This document shows positions 53,432-60,949 of a DNA stretch of 64,000 nt, in pieces; position 1 is the first letter of the stretch, and each line of letters opens with the position of its first letter. This DNA comes from Dokdonella koreensis DS-123 (GTDB lineage Bacteria; Pseudomonadota; Gammaproteobacteria; Xanthomonadales; Rhodanobacteraceae). The stretch is from assembly GCF_001632775.1 (NCBI RefSeq), contig NZ_CP015249.1:1-64000 (forward strand), read 5' to 3'. A program made the translations under genes and the position numbers. Below the pieces are notes generated by a model, which was not told where the DNA came from, did no database searches, and saw nothing but the letters and a program-made list of their open reading frames with translations.

Positions 53432-54394
53432 TCAGGGGAACGTCGCGTCCAGGCGCTCGCGCGCCTCGGCGAGGTCGGCCAGGTGCTGGTCCCACCAGCG
53501 CGCCTCGCCGACCTGCGGGAAGGCCTGCGGGAACGCCGGATCGTGCCAGCGCGCCACCACCCAGCCGGCCCAGTGCATCTGGCGCATCACGCGCAGCGGC
53601 TCGATCAGGCGGCGCTCGTTCCAGTCGAAATCGCGGAACTCGGCATAGCCTTCCAGCAGCGCATCGAGTGCCTCGGCCGACGGCGCCAGCATCCACAGGT
53701 CCTGCACCGCCGGCCCCATGCGGCTGTCGTCGAGGTCCACGAAATGGGGGCCGGCGTCGGTCCACAGCACGTTGCCGGCGTGGCAGTCGCCGTGCAGGCG
53801 CAGCAGGCGCGGCCCGACGGCGGCGAAGGCCTGCTCGACGCGATCGGCCAGCTCGGCCGCCAACGCGAGGTAGCGCGAATGATGCTGCGGCGGCAGCAGG
53901 GGCGAGCCGGCCACGGTGCGCGCCGAGGCGCGCACGAAGGTCTCGGCGTCGATCGTGCCGCGCTGGCGGAACACCTGCCGCGATCCCACCGCGTGCAGGC
54001 GTGCCATCAGGCGCCCGATCCAGGCCAGGTGTTCGGACGATTCCAGCTCCGGCGCCCGCCCGCCGCGGCGCGGAAACAGCGTGTAGCGAAAACCTTCGTG
54101 CCGGAGCAGGCTTTCGCCGCCGATGCGCAGCGGCGCCACGACCGGCAGCTCGCCCTCGGCCAGTTCGTGGGCGAAGGCGTGTTCTTCGGCGATCGCCACA
54201 TCGGTCCAGCGTTGCGGGCGGTAGAACTTCGCCACCAGCGGGCTGCCGTCCTCGATACCGACCTGGTAGACGCGGTTCTCGTAGCTCGGCAGCGCCAGCA
54301 GCCGCCCGTCCGGCTCGAAGCCGGCGGCGGCGACCGCATCGAGCACGCGATCGGGCGTCAGCCCGGCGTACGGCGCCGGTGCCGGCGCGTTCAC
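53432..54394 (-). CDS. srkA: Stress response kinase A (SrkA/YihE)
   Basis: A 320-residue kinase of the aminoglycoside-phosphotransferase-like SrkA family. Motifs are HGDCHAGNVLW (catalytic Asp) and VDLDDSRMGPAVQDLWML (metal-binding DxD), with the N-terminal ATP-binding Lys in VAKFYRP. In E. coli it protects from death by MazF or oxidative stress and has a role in the Cpx response. The GTG start at 54394 overlaps the preceding thioesterase stop by 4 nt (GTGA), which supports the start choice. Confidence 0.92.
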   Translation of the reverse strand: MNAPAPAPYAGLTPDRVLDAVAAAGFEPDGRLLALPSYENRVYQVGIEDGSPLVAKFYRPQRWTDVAIAEEHAFAHELAEGELPVVAPLRIGGESLLRHEGFRYTLFPRRGGRAPELESSEHLAWIGRLMARLHAVGSRQVFRQRGTIDAETFVRASARTVAGSPLLPPQHHSRYLALAAELADRVEQAFAAVGPRLLRLHGDCHAGNVLWTDAGPHFVDLDDSRMGPAVQDLWMLAPSAEALDALLEGYAEFRDFDWNERRLIEPLRVMRQMHWAGWVVARWHDPAFPQAFPQVGEARWWDQHLADLAEARERLDATFP

Positions 54395-54822
54395 GAAGCG
54401 GCCGGTCGCGGCACCACGGCCAGGGTGATCCGCGACACGCAGACCAGCCGGGCGCGCTCGTCCTCGATGCGGATCTCCCAGACCTGGGTGCTGCGGCCGA
54501 TGTGCAGCGGTCGCGCGGTACCGGTGACCCGGCCCTCGGTCACGGCGCGCAGATGATTGGCGTTGATCTCCAGGCCCACCACCATCGCGCCGTCGGCGAC
54601 GCAATGGTTGCCGGCGACACTGCCGAGGGTTTCGGCCAGCGCGACCGATGCGCCGCCGTGCAGCAGGCCGAACGGCTGGAGGGTGCGTTGATCGACCGGC
54701 ATCGTGCCGCGCAGGAAATCCTCACCGGCTTCGGTGAGCTCGATGCCGAGCGCGCCGAGCAGGGTCTGGCGGCTACCGCCGGTCAGGCGGTCCAGATCGA
54801 GGGGTTGTTTCCAGATCGACAT
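54391..54822 (-). CDS. Hotdog-fold acyl-CoA thioesterase (MenI/EntH type)
   Basis: A 143-residue PaaI/MenI-type hotdog thioesterase with the catalytic segment of the family (FGLLHGGASVALAETLGSVA, where His-Gly-Gly and Glu are conserved) and the CoA-side GLEINANHLR region. Such enzymes hydrolyse small or aromatic acyl-CoAs. The ATG at 54822 begins MSIWKQPLDLD, the common start of this subgroup. The stop overlaps the srkA start, so these two genes form an operon. Confidence 0.92.
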   Translation of the reverse strand: MSIWKQPLDLDRLTGGSRQTLLGALGIELTEAGEDFLRGTMPVDQRTLQPFGLLHGGASVALAETLGSVAGNHCVADGAMVVGLEINANHLRAVTEGRVTGTARPLHIGRSTQVWEIRIEDERARLVCVSRITLAVVPRPAAS

Positions 54823-54907
54823 GCGGCGTTCCTCGGCGGGCGTTCGACTATAGCAAGGCGGGGTTCGGGTCCGTGGTGCGACGCTATCCCTCGCACTGGC
54901 GTCCCTG

Positions 54908-54964
54908 GAGCGTGTCGTGGGCTTCGAGATGAGCTGCGTCGAGCTCGCAGTCCATGACACGCTC
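54908..54964. repeat. Long imperfect palindrome in a divergent promoter region
   Basis: GAGCGTGTC (54908-54916) and GACACGCTC (54956-54964) are exact complements, and pairing continues inward for about 12 more positions with a few mismatches. The arm resembles the outer sequence of the MITE-like element at 40459 (GGGCGTGTCATC). It could be a minimal palindromic repeat of the same family or a cruciform-forming operator between divergent genes. Confidence 0.45.
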
Positions 54965-55030
54965 TGAGTTCGGGCGGCGCTTCCGGTGGTCCGGTGTCTG
55001 CGCCGCCTCGATGCGGCAGGAGTGGTATCG

Positions 55031-55597
55031 ATGGGTTCTCGATGGTGGGTGGGGGCGTTGTTGCTGGTCGCCAGCTCCGGCGCCTTCGCGATGCGGTGCG
55101 GCACTCGTCTGATCGTCGGCGGCGATCGCGATTTCCAGGTGCGCGAACGGTGCGGCGCGCCGTTCTGGATCGACGACTATGTCGGCGTCGACGTGCTCGG
55201 CGCGCGCACGCCGCTGGAACGCCAGATCGACGTGCAGTTTGAGGTCTGGTATTTCAACTTCGGCCCGCGCCAGCTGATGCGGCGGCTGGTCTTCCGCGAC
55301 GGCGTGTTGCAGCGGGAGGAAACGCTCGGCTACGGCGTGCGCGAGCTGGGCGGTGACTGCCCGGCCGATGCGCTGTGGAACGGCCTCAGCAGCGGCGAGC
55401 TGGTCGCCCGTTGCGGCCAGCCGGCGTCACGGCGCAGCCGGCCGACGACGGTCGTCCGGCGCCCGGGGCCACGCCACGAGCTGTGGCGCGAGGAACGCCG
55501 CGAGGAATGGGTCTACGACGACGGCGACGCCCCGCGGGTGCGGCTGGTGCATCTTCTGGATGGGCGCGTGACCGCGATCGAGCGGCTGGCGCGCTGA
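55031..55597 (+). CDS. DUF2845-type secreted protein
   Basis: A 188-residue protein. The ATG at 55031 has GGCAGGAG about 8 nt upstream, and a signal peptide ends near SSGAFA. The mature part has DUF2845 features: MRCGTRLIVGGDRDFQVRERCG, YNF-like VWYFNFGPRQLMRRLVF and a second Cys-Gly segment (VARCGQPAS), ending with a region rich in charged residues. Proteins of this group are short periplasmic or envelope proteins of unknown function. It stands alone, facing convergent hemY. Confidence 0.78.
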   Translation: MGSRWWVGALLLVASSGAFAMRCGTRLIVGGDRDFQVRERCGAPFWIDDYVGVDVLGARTPLERQIDVQFEVWYFNFGPRQLMRRLVFRDGVLQREETLGYGVRELGGDCPADALWNGLSSGELVARCGQPASRRSRPTTVVRRPGPRHELWREERREEWVYDDGDAPRVRLVHLLDGRVTAIERLAR

Positions 55598-55623
55598 GGC
55601 CGCGGTCGCGGCGCCGATGGCCG

Positions 55624-56889
55624 TCAACCGGCGGCCGGCAGCCGCGGTACCCCGTGGGCGTTGCGTTCTTCCACCATCAGCGCATGGGTGTCGATGCCGC
55701 TGCGCTCGGCGCCGGCGCCGCCGAGCGGTTCGCTGCGCTCGCCGCGCGCGACGCGCAGCGCGTTGCGGTAGCACAGCGCCGCACCGGTCGCGTCGCCGCG
55801 GCCGCGCAGGCAGTCGCCGAACACTTCCCAGGTGCGCGCGGTCTCTTCCACCGCCAGGGCGCGTTCGAGGTACTGCTCGGCCTTGGGCCAGGCGCCGAGT
55901 TCGGTGTGCAGGCGTCCCAGGCTGGTCAGCAGAGCCGGGCTGTTCGGTGCGGTGGCGAGCCAGGCTTCGGCGGTGCGGCTGCGGGCCGGCAGCTCCAGCG
56001 GACCAAGTTCGCCGTAGACGCGTGCCAGGTCCTCGTTCCAGGCGCGCTTCTGCGCCGACTGGATCTCGTCCATCGCGGCCAGGATCTGGCCTTGCGCCGC
56101 GGCGCGCCGCGCGAACGCGGCGATCAGTTCCGGGTGTCGGCGTTGCTGCCGGCTGAGGCCGCTCCACAGCGCGTTGAGACCCGCCGTGTCGGCTGCGCGT
56201 CCGAGCGCCGCTTCGCGCACGCGGACGTCCAGCGTCTCGAGCAGGGCCGGCGAAACGGTCTGCGAGCGCGCCAGGGCTTCGAGCGCGGCCAAAGCGGTCG
56301 CCGGGTCACCGACGGCCAGCGCGGTCTCGGTCAGCAGCTGCTGGCCGAGCGGCGGCAGACGGCCCTCGGCCAGCGCAGTCTTGAGCAGGTCGACCGCCGG
56401 GCCGGCCTGTCCGGCGTCGATCAACTGCCGGGCGCGCAGCACCAGCGCGGCCGATGCGCAGCCGTCGGGGACCTCGTCCAGCGCGCGGTTGGCACGCGCG
56501 TCGTCGCCGCGGGCATGGGCGGCCTGGGCCACGCCGAGCAGCGCCGGTCCGCGCAGCGCGGCCTGGCCCGTGAGCTTGCCGAGGTCGCGCTCGGCCTGGG
56601 CATAGCGTCCCTCGGCGAGCGCGGTGAGGCCGCCGGACAGGCGTGCCTGCCCGCGCCGGGTGCGGCTGCGGCCGAGCGCGCGCAGCGGCCATCGGACCAG
56701 CCGCAGGGCCAGGTAGGCCAGCAGCCAGAGCGCCACCAGTGCGACCAGCGCGAAGACGACGCTGGTTTCGATCGACCAGCCGCGCAGGCGGATGAGCAGG
56801 TAACCAGGGTCGGCCGCCATCCAGTGCCAGCCGAAGGCGGCGGCCGCGGCGATCGCCAGCAGCAGCGCGATCCCGATCCACAGCCTCAC
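55624..56889 (-). CDS. hemY: HemY protein (heme biosynthesis-associated TPR protein)
   Basis: A 421-residue protein with two N-terminal membrane helices (IGIALLLAIAAAAAFGWHW, VVFALVALVALWLLAYLAL) and a long TPR-like C-terminal part (about 90-421). This is the gammaproteobacterial HemY encoded downstream of hemX, whose function is uncertain and which is not the protoporphyrinogen oxidase of other bacteria. The GTG start at 56889 overlaps the hemX stop by 4 nt (GTGA). Last gene of the hemD-hemX-hemY group. Confidence 0.92.
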   Translation of the reverse strand: MRLWIGIALLLAIAAAAAFGWHWMAADPGYLLIRLRGWSIETSVVFALVALVALWLLAYLALRLVRWPLRALGRSRTRRGQARLSGGLTALAEGRYAQAERDLGKLTGQAALRGPALLGVAQAAHARGDDARANRALDEVPDGCASAALVLRARQLIDAGQAGPAVDLLKTALAEGRLPPLGQQLLTETALAVGDPATALAALEALARSQTVSPALLETLDVRVREAALGRAADTAGLNALWSGLSRQQRRHPELIAAFARRAAAQGQILAAMDEIQSAQKRAWNEDLARVYGELGPLELPARSRTAEAWLATAPNSPALLTSLGRLHTELGAWPKAEQYLERALAVEETARTWEVFGDCLRGRGDATGAALCYRNALRVARGERSEPLGGAGAERSGIDTHALMVEERNAHGVPRLPAAG

Positions 56890-58007
56890 GTGCCGGCTCC
56901 GGCCGGTACCTGCTCGGCCGGTTCGGCCGCCGGCTCGGCGCCGGATGCGTCGGGCGCCGGCGGTGGCGCCACGGGCTGCGAAAGGGCGCGCGTGGCGCGC
57001 AGGTTGCGCAGTTCCTTCAGGGCGGTGCCCAGTGCCGGCAGGTCCGGTGCCAGCGCTGTGGCCGCCAGCTTGGCGAGCTGGTCCTGGCCGGTGCGGACCG
57101 GCTCGCTGTCGGTATCGAAGGCGACCTGGATATTGGCGCGCGCACTGGCGAGCGCGCGCGCGTACGCGTCGGCATCACGCGCCAGCACCGCCGCTTCGGC
57201 CGACCGCAGGTCGATCGTCACCAGCGAGCGCGCCAGCGTCGTGTCGCGCGAGGCCACGGCGTCGACACCCTCGCGCGAGACCCGCACGAACGCGCCGAAC
57301 ATGCGCGCGAAGCGGGAGTCGGCGGCCGCGGCCGTCGCCGGCTCCAGCGGCCGGGGAGGCCAGGACGCCAGCGCCGAGCGGACCGCTTCCAGCGCCGCCA
57401 GCAGCGATTGGGTGTCGCCGGGATGCGCCGCGTTCAGCGCCTCGATCTCGGCGGCGATGGTCTGCCGGGTCGAGGCGTACAGCGGATTCTCCGCCGCCGC
57501 CAGCGCGCCGTCGGCCAGCCGGTACGCGGCCAGCGTGCCGGGTACGTCCTGGAACAGCTCCAGCCGCTGGCGTGCGATCAGCAGCAGGTATTCGGCCTCG
57601 TTCAACGCGATGGCGTCGCGGCTGCTCAAGCGCTGGTCGGCGAGGTTGGCGATCGCGTCCTCGAGATTGCGCGAGCGTTCGCCGAGGCCGAGCACTTCCT
57701 CGCGCAGGCTGCGATTGACGCTGTCGCCGTCGGCCAGGCGGGCGCGCAGGGCGTCCAGTTCGCGCTGCACCTGCTGGTCGTTCTGCAGCAGCGGCTGCAG
57801 CCGGGTCTGGATGTCGTCGCGCCCGGCGGCGCTGGCCGCTGCCAGGCCGCGCTCCAGATCGGTCACGCGCCAGACCGCATAGGCCCCGGCACCGATTGCC
57901 AGCAGACCCAGCACGACCGCCAGCGGACTGCCGCGCCTGACGCGCGTGTCCGCCTGGGCCGGCGGGGTGGCAGGTGACGGCAGCCGCGGTTCGATCGTCT
58001 CATCCAT
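56886..58007 (-). CDS. hemX: HemX-family protein (uroporphyrinogen-III C-methyltransferase-like)
   Basis: A 373-residue protein with one N-terminal membrane helix (SPLAVVLGLLAIGAGAYAVW), a coiled-coil-rich region (about 60-130, QQVQRELDALRARLADG) and the conserved core AIALNEAEYLLLIARQRL. It ends in a Pro/Ala-rich tail. The family is annotated HemX; no methyltransferase motif is visible. The start is the ATG at 58007. An ATG at 58016 would add three residues and cannot be excluded; no strong ribosome-binding site precedes either. Coupled to hemY. Confidence 0.88.
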   Translation of the reverse strand: MDETIEPRLPSPATPPAQADTRVRRGSPLAVVLGLLAIGAGAYAVWRVTDLERGLAAASAAGRDDIQTRLQPLLQNDQQVQRELDALRARLADGDSVNRSLREEVLGLGERSRNLEDAIANLADQRLSSRDAIALNEAEYLLLIARQRLELFQDVPGTLAAYRLADGALAAAENPLYASTRQTIAAEIEALNAAHPGDTQSLLAALEAVRSALASWPPRPLEPATAAAADSRFARMFGAFVRVSREGVDAVASRDTTLARSLVTIDLRSAEAAVLARDADAYARALASARANIQVAFDTDSEPVRTGQDQLAKLAATALAPDLPALGTALKELRNLRATRALSQPVAPPPAPDASGAEPAAEPAEQVPAGAGT

Positions 58008-58093
58008 GAGCGGCATCGTAGTGCAGGACTGCCAACAAATCATTAACGAATCGGTCAACGATCGTGGCGAAATCGACCCACGCGCGCGCCGGT

Positions 58094-58894
58094 CTAGGAC
58101 ACCGGTACGGTGCGCGAACGACCCTCGCCCCCGGGCTGCAGCCGGGCCAGTGCGGTGTCGAGGAGATCGGCCGGCGCCGGCGAGCGCGCGACCAGGATCT
58201 CGCCGAAGCGCAGGTCCCGCGCCAGGCCGGCCAGCCGCTCGCTGCTGACCACCACCGGCACGCCGCGCAGCCGCGCCGAGGCCGGCGGCGGCAGGTGCCG
58301 GGACAGGTTGTCCAGCGCTTCGCCGCTCGAAACGAGCGTGGCCAACGGCTCTTCCGCTCGGCAGAAGGCATCGATCTGCGCCGGCCGCCACATCGGCAGC
58401 GTCCGCCGGTAGACGTGGACCGGTTGCACCGTGGCGCCGCGCGCGTGCAGCGCCGGTGCCAACAGGTCGCGGCCGCCCGGCGCACCGATCAGGGCCAGCG
58501 TTTGGCCCTCGACCGCGCCCAGTACCGGCAGCGCCAGCATGCCTTCGCTGTCCTCGCGGCCGGCGGGCGCGATCGCGGTCACGCCGACGCGTGCCAATGC
58601 CTGCGCGGTGCCGCGGCCCACCGCCACGACGGAAATCCGTTGCGGCAGCCGCAGGTCCGGCACGAGCGTCCAGGCGAAATGCACGGCGGCCGGGCTGGTG
58701 AAGATCCAGACCTGCGAGGACAGCGCTGCCCGCAGATGGCGGCGCGCGTCCGCCGGGTCGGCTGCCGGTTCCAGCGCAAGGCCGGGCAGTCCGAGCGGCT
58801 CGGCACCGCGCCGGCGTATGGCGCGGCGCAGGGGCGCGGCCGTCAGCGTCGGCCGGGTCACGACGATCCGCGGCCTGCCTTCGCGTGTTCGCAT
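58094..58894 (-). CDS. hemD: Uroporphyrinogen-III synthase
   Basis: A 266-residue enzyme that closes hydroxymethylbilane to uroporphyrinogen III in heme synthesis. Recognisable segments are IVVTRPTLTAAPLRRA near the start, WIFTSPAAVHFAW, VVAVGRGTAQALARVG, VYRRTLP and LVSSGEALDNL. Sequence is weakly conserved in this family, so the length, the order of motifs and the hemX-hemY neighbours support the call. hemC, its usual upstream partner, is not present next to it; a thioesterase gene faces away instead. The ATG at 58894 is the only Met near the conserved start. Confidence 0.9.
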   Translation of the reverse strand: MRTREGRPRIVVTRPTLTAAPLRRAIRRRGAEPLGLPGLALEPAADPADARRHLRAALSSQVWIFTSPAAVHFAWTLVPDLRLPQRISVVAVGRGTAQALARVGVTAIAPAGREDSEGMLALPVLGAVEGQTLALIGAPGGRDLLAPALHARGATVQPVHVYRRTLPMWRPAQIDAFCRAEEPLATLVSSGEALDNLSRHLPPPASARLRGVPVVVSSERLAGLARDLRFGEILVARSPAPADLLDTALARLQPGGEGRSRTVPVS

Positions 58895-59082
58895 CGCAGC
58901 TGCTCCATGACGGTCGCCGGCGCGTTCGCACCGGCCGAGGCGATGATACCCGCGCGATCGTCGCGCCCTCCCGGAACGGCCGCCGGTCATCGTCCGGCGT
59001 GCCGGCGCCGGCTTGTGCAGCCCGGCGCCATTGCGCACACTCGCGCGCCCCGCCGTTGCGCCCCGCCTTCGTTGCTCGATCG

Positions 59083-59583
59083 ATGACCCCGCCTTCCACT
59101 CCCGAGACGTCCGCTTCCCTCCCCGAGTTCGAGCGGCAGGTGCGCAAAGAGATTCCACTGGCGCAGGCGATGGACCTGCGGTTCGTGGCGCACGACGCGC
59201 AGTCGCTGACCGTGACGGCGCCGCTGTCGCCGAACATCAACGACAAGGGCTGCGCCTTCGGCGGCAGCCTGGCCAGCATCCTCACGCTGGCCGGCTGGGG
59301 ATTGGTCTGCCTGGAACTCCAGCAGCGCGGCCTGTCCGCCGGGGTCTACGTGGCGGACAGCACGATCCGCTATCTCGCTCCGGTCTGGAGCGAGATCACC
59401 GCCGTCGCCCGGCTGGCGGACGGCGAGTCGTTCGACGGCTTCGCCGGCATGCTGGCCGTGCGCGGCCGATCGCGGATCAGCGTGGTGTGCGAGGTCCCGT
59501 TGCCGGACGGCAAGCCGGCCGCGGTGCTGATCGCCCGCTTCGCGGCGATCGACGAGGCGCGCAGCCGCAAGGCAGCCGGCTGA
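59083..59583 (+). CDS. YiiD-type thioesterase-domain protein
   Basis: A 166-residue hotdog-fold protein of the YiiD C-terminal thioesterase group, with IPLAQAMDLRFVAHDAQSL, NINDKGCAFGGSLASILTLA (the conserved Gly-rich segment) and ADSTIRYLAPV. It should act on an acyl-thioester; the substrate is unknown. It lacks the acetyltransferase domain fused in E. coli YiiD. The ATG at 59083 is the first before the domain. It diverges from hemD over 188 bp. Confidence 0.85.
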   Translation: MTPPSTPETSASLPEFERQVRKEIPLAQAMDLRFVAHDAQSLTVTAPLSPNINDKGCAFGGSLASILTLAGWGLVCLELQQRGLSAGVYVADSTIRYLAPVWSEITAVARLADGESFDGFAGMLAVRGRSRISVVCEVPLPDGKPAAVLIARFAAIDEARSRKAAG

Positions 59584-59740
59584 CCCGCGCGCGGCGACAC
59601 CGCTGCGACGATTCGATGCGACAATCACGTCGAAGACCGGTGTCCGGCGTTGCGGTTCCCGGCGCGGCGTCGGGCGTGCCCGGCGGAGGACGCCCGGCGA
59701 CGAGGCCGGTGCACGGCGCACCCACTAGCGGAGGTAGGCG

Positions 59741-60160
59741 ATGAGACTGCGTTGGATTGTGGCGATGCTCGTTCCGGTGCTGCTGGCCGCCTGCGCCAAC
59801 GATCCCACGCGCACCAAGGAGCGGGCCCTGCGCGATACGCTGCGTTCGTACGCCGGCACGCTGCGCTGGGGCGACATCGCCCAGGCGCAGGTCTTTCTCG
59901 ACCCGGAGTACCTGAAGGAGCACCCGCTCTCGGAGGTGGACCTGGCGCGCTACCGGCAGGTGCAGGTCAGCCAGTACAACGAGCATCCTTCGGTGCCGGT
60001 CAGCGACACGGAAATCCAGCAGGTGGTCGAGATCGGCGTGATCAACGTGCATACGCAGAACGTGCGCAGCATCGTCGACCGGCAGACCTGGCGCTACGAC
60101 GCCAAGCAGAAGCGCTGGTGGCTGACGTCGGGGTTGCCCGACATCACGCGGCGCGAGTAG
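59741..60160 (+). CDS. Small lipoprotein of unknown function
   Basis: A 139-residue lipoprotein with lipobox LLAAC (Cys18) and a good site (GGAGGTAGG) before the ATG at 59741. The mature part is predicted as a helix (KERALRDTLRSYAGTLRWGD) followed by a beta-rich domain (VQVSQYNEHPSVPVSDTEIQ, DRQTWRYDAKQKRWWLTSG), like NTF2-type or small envelope lipoproteins. No function recognised. Confidence 0.8.
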   Translation: MRLRWIVAMLVPVLLAACANDPTRTKERALRDTLRSYAGTLRWGDIAQAQVFLDPEYLKEHPLSEVDLARYRQVQVSQYNEHPSVPVSDTEIQQVVEIGVINVHTQNVRSIVDRQTWRYDAKQKRWWLTSGLPDITRRE

Positions 60161-60193
60161 CGCCGCCGTTCCCGCCTTGCGCCTGCGGCGCGA

Positions 60194-60388
60194 TCACGCG
60201 GGCAGTCGGCTCAGCGCTTCGTTGATGCGGGCGCGGCGCGTTTCCAGCTGCACGACCAGTTCGTTCTGCGGGGTCTGCTGGCGCGAACGCGCATCCTCGA
60301 TCACCATGTCCAGGCGACCCAGTTCGATCATGAGGTCGTGGCGGAGGAACAGCGGGTTGATGTTCAACGCAGCGGCGGCGGTGCTCAT
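60194..60388 (-). CDS. Small hypothetical protein
   Basis: A 64-residue, mostly helical, charged protein (PLFLRHDLMIELGRLDMVIE, then ETRRARINEALSRLPA). The ATG at 60388 has AGGAA about 9 nt upstream. No family recognised. It lies downstream of the candidate small RNA on the same strand and is convergent with the lipoprotein gene. The coding call rests on the start signal and the helical composition. Confidence 0.5.
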   Translation of the reverse strand: MSTAAAALNINPLFLRHDLMIELGRLDMVIEDARSRQQTPQNELVVQLETRRARINEALSRLPA

Positions 60389-60597
60389 GGCCAGATTCCT
60401 GATGGGATATCTGCGTTGGAGCAAGGAGCATGCCAGCGTTGCGGGCGATCCTGCGGCCAAGCCTGCATTGCGAAACATCTGACGTTCCGCGTCGCATTCG
60501 GACCGGCCTCGACAGGTCGCAACCTGAATCGAAGGGGGGCGACGATTGTCACAGACTGTGAAGCAACTTGCGGCTAGGCTAGCCGCGTCACAGAATG
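60389..60597. other. Region upstream of the small ORF, rich in palindromes
   Basis: About 210 bases with inverted repeats CACAG-A-CTGTG (60550-60560) and GCGGCTA-GGC-TAGCCGC (60570-60586), and GTCA...TGAC nearby. It probably holds regulatory sites for the minus-strand gene. No gene recognised. Confidence 0.4.
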
Positions 60598-60713
60598 ACA
60601 AAAGCCGCAGGCTGTTCACCTGCGGCTTTCATGCAACGTCAGATTTTCAAGTCAACTGACGCCCGGCAATGGTCCTCTGGATTCCCCCTGTTCCTAAGAC
60701 CGCCGGGCGTCAG
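60598..60713 (-). ncRNA. Candidate small RNA ending in an intrinsic terminator
   Basis: On the minus strand a 12-bp perfect stem (60713-60702 with 60667-60656, CTGACGCCCGGC) encloses a 34-nt loop with an inner GGTC/GACC helix and three GGA motifs. A single-stranded linker and an 11-bp terminator hairpin follow (60629-60619 with 60611-60601), ending in TTTT. No ORF is present in it. The arrangement is that of a small regulatory RNA. The 5' end and promoter are not defined, and no known family was recognised. Confidence 0.45.
60600..60629 (-). terminator. Intrinsic terminator on the minus strand
   Basis: AAAGCCGCAGG (60601-60611) and CCTGCGGCTTT (60619-60629) form a perfect 11-bp stem with a 7-nt loop. 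On the minus strand it is followed by TTTT, and on plus by only TTT, so the minus direction is favoured. The terminated gene would be the candidate small RNA. Confidence 0.7.
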
Positions 60714-60895
60714 CCTTTCTGTGCCGATCCTGCGGGATCCGCGCATGCGCGCCGCGATCGACGATTGATAGCGTCCTCCCGCCGACGCGCGACCGGCCCC
60801 TGAATTCCGGTCCGACGAGCTCGCATTCGCCGTGCGTCGGCGGGAGTGCGCTCTCTACCAGCAGTTTTCGTGCCAGGTCCGCCGACGGACTCGGA

Positions 60896-60901
60896 TACAA
60901 T
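60896..60901 (+). promoter_or_regulatory. Possible -10 element of mnmG
   Basis: TACAAT lies 49 nt before the mnmG ATG. No clear -35 box was found at the expected spacing. Confidence 0.35.
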
Positions 60902-60949
60902 CGCTCGCTCCGAAGAATCACCCGCCGTTCCTCGACGGACACCCACGCC

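Noticed and set aside
60541-60720. tmRNA, 6S RNA or SRP RNA in the palindrome-rich region
   Set aside because: None of the hallmark sequences (tRNA-like ends, 6S central bubble, SRP GGAA loop context) is present. It is kept only as an unassigned small-RNA candidate.
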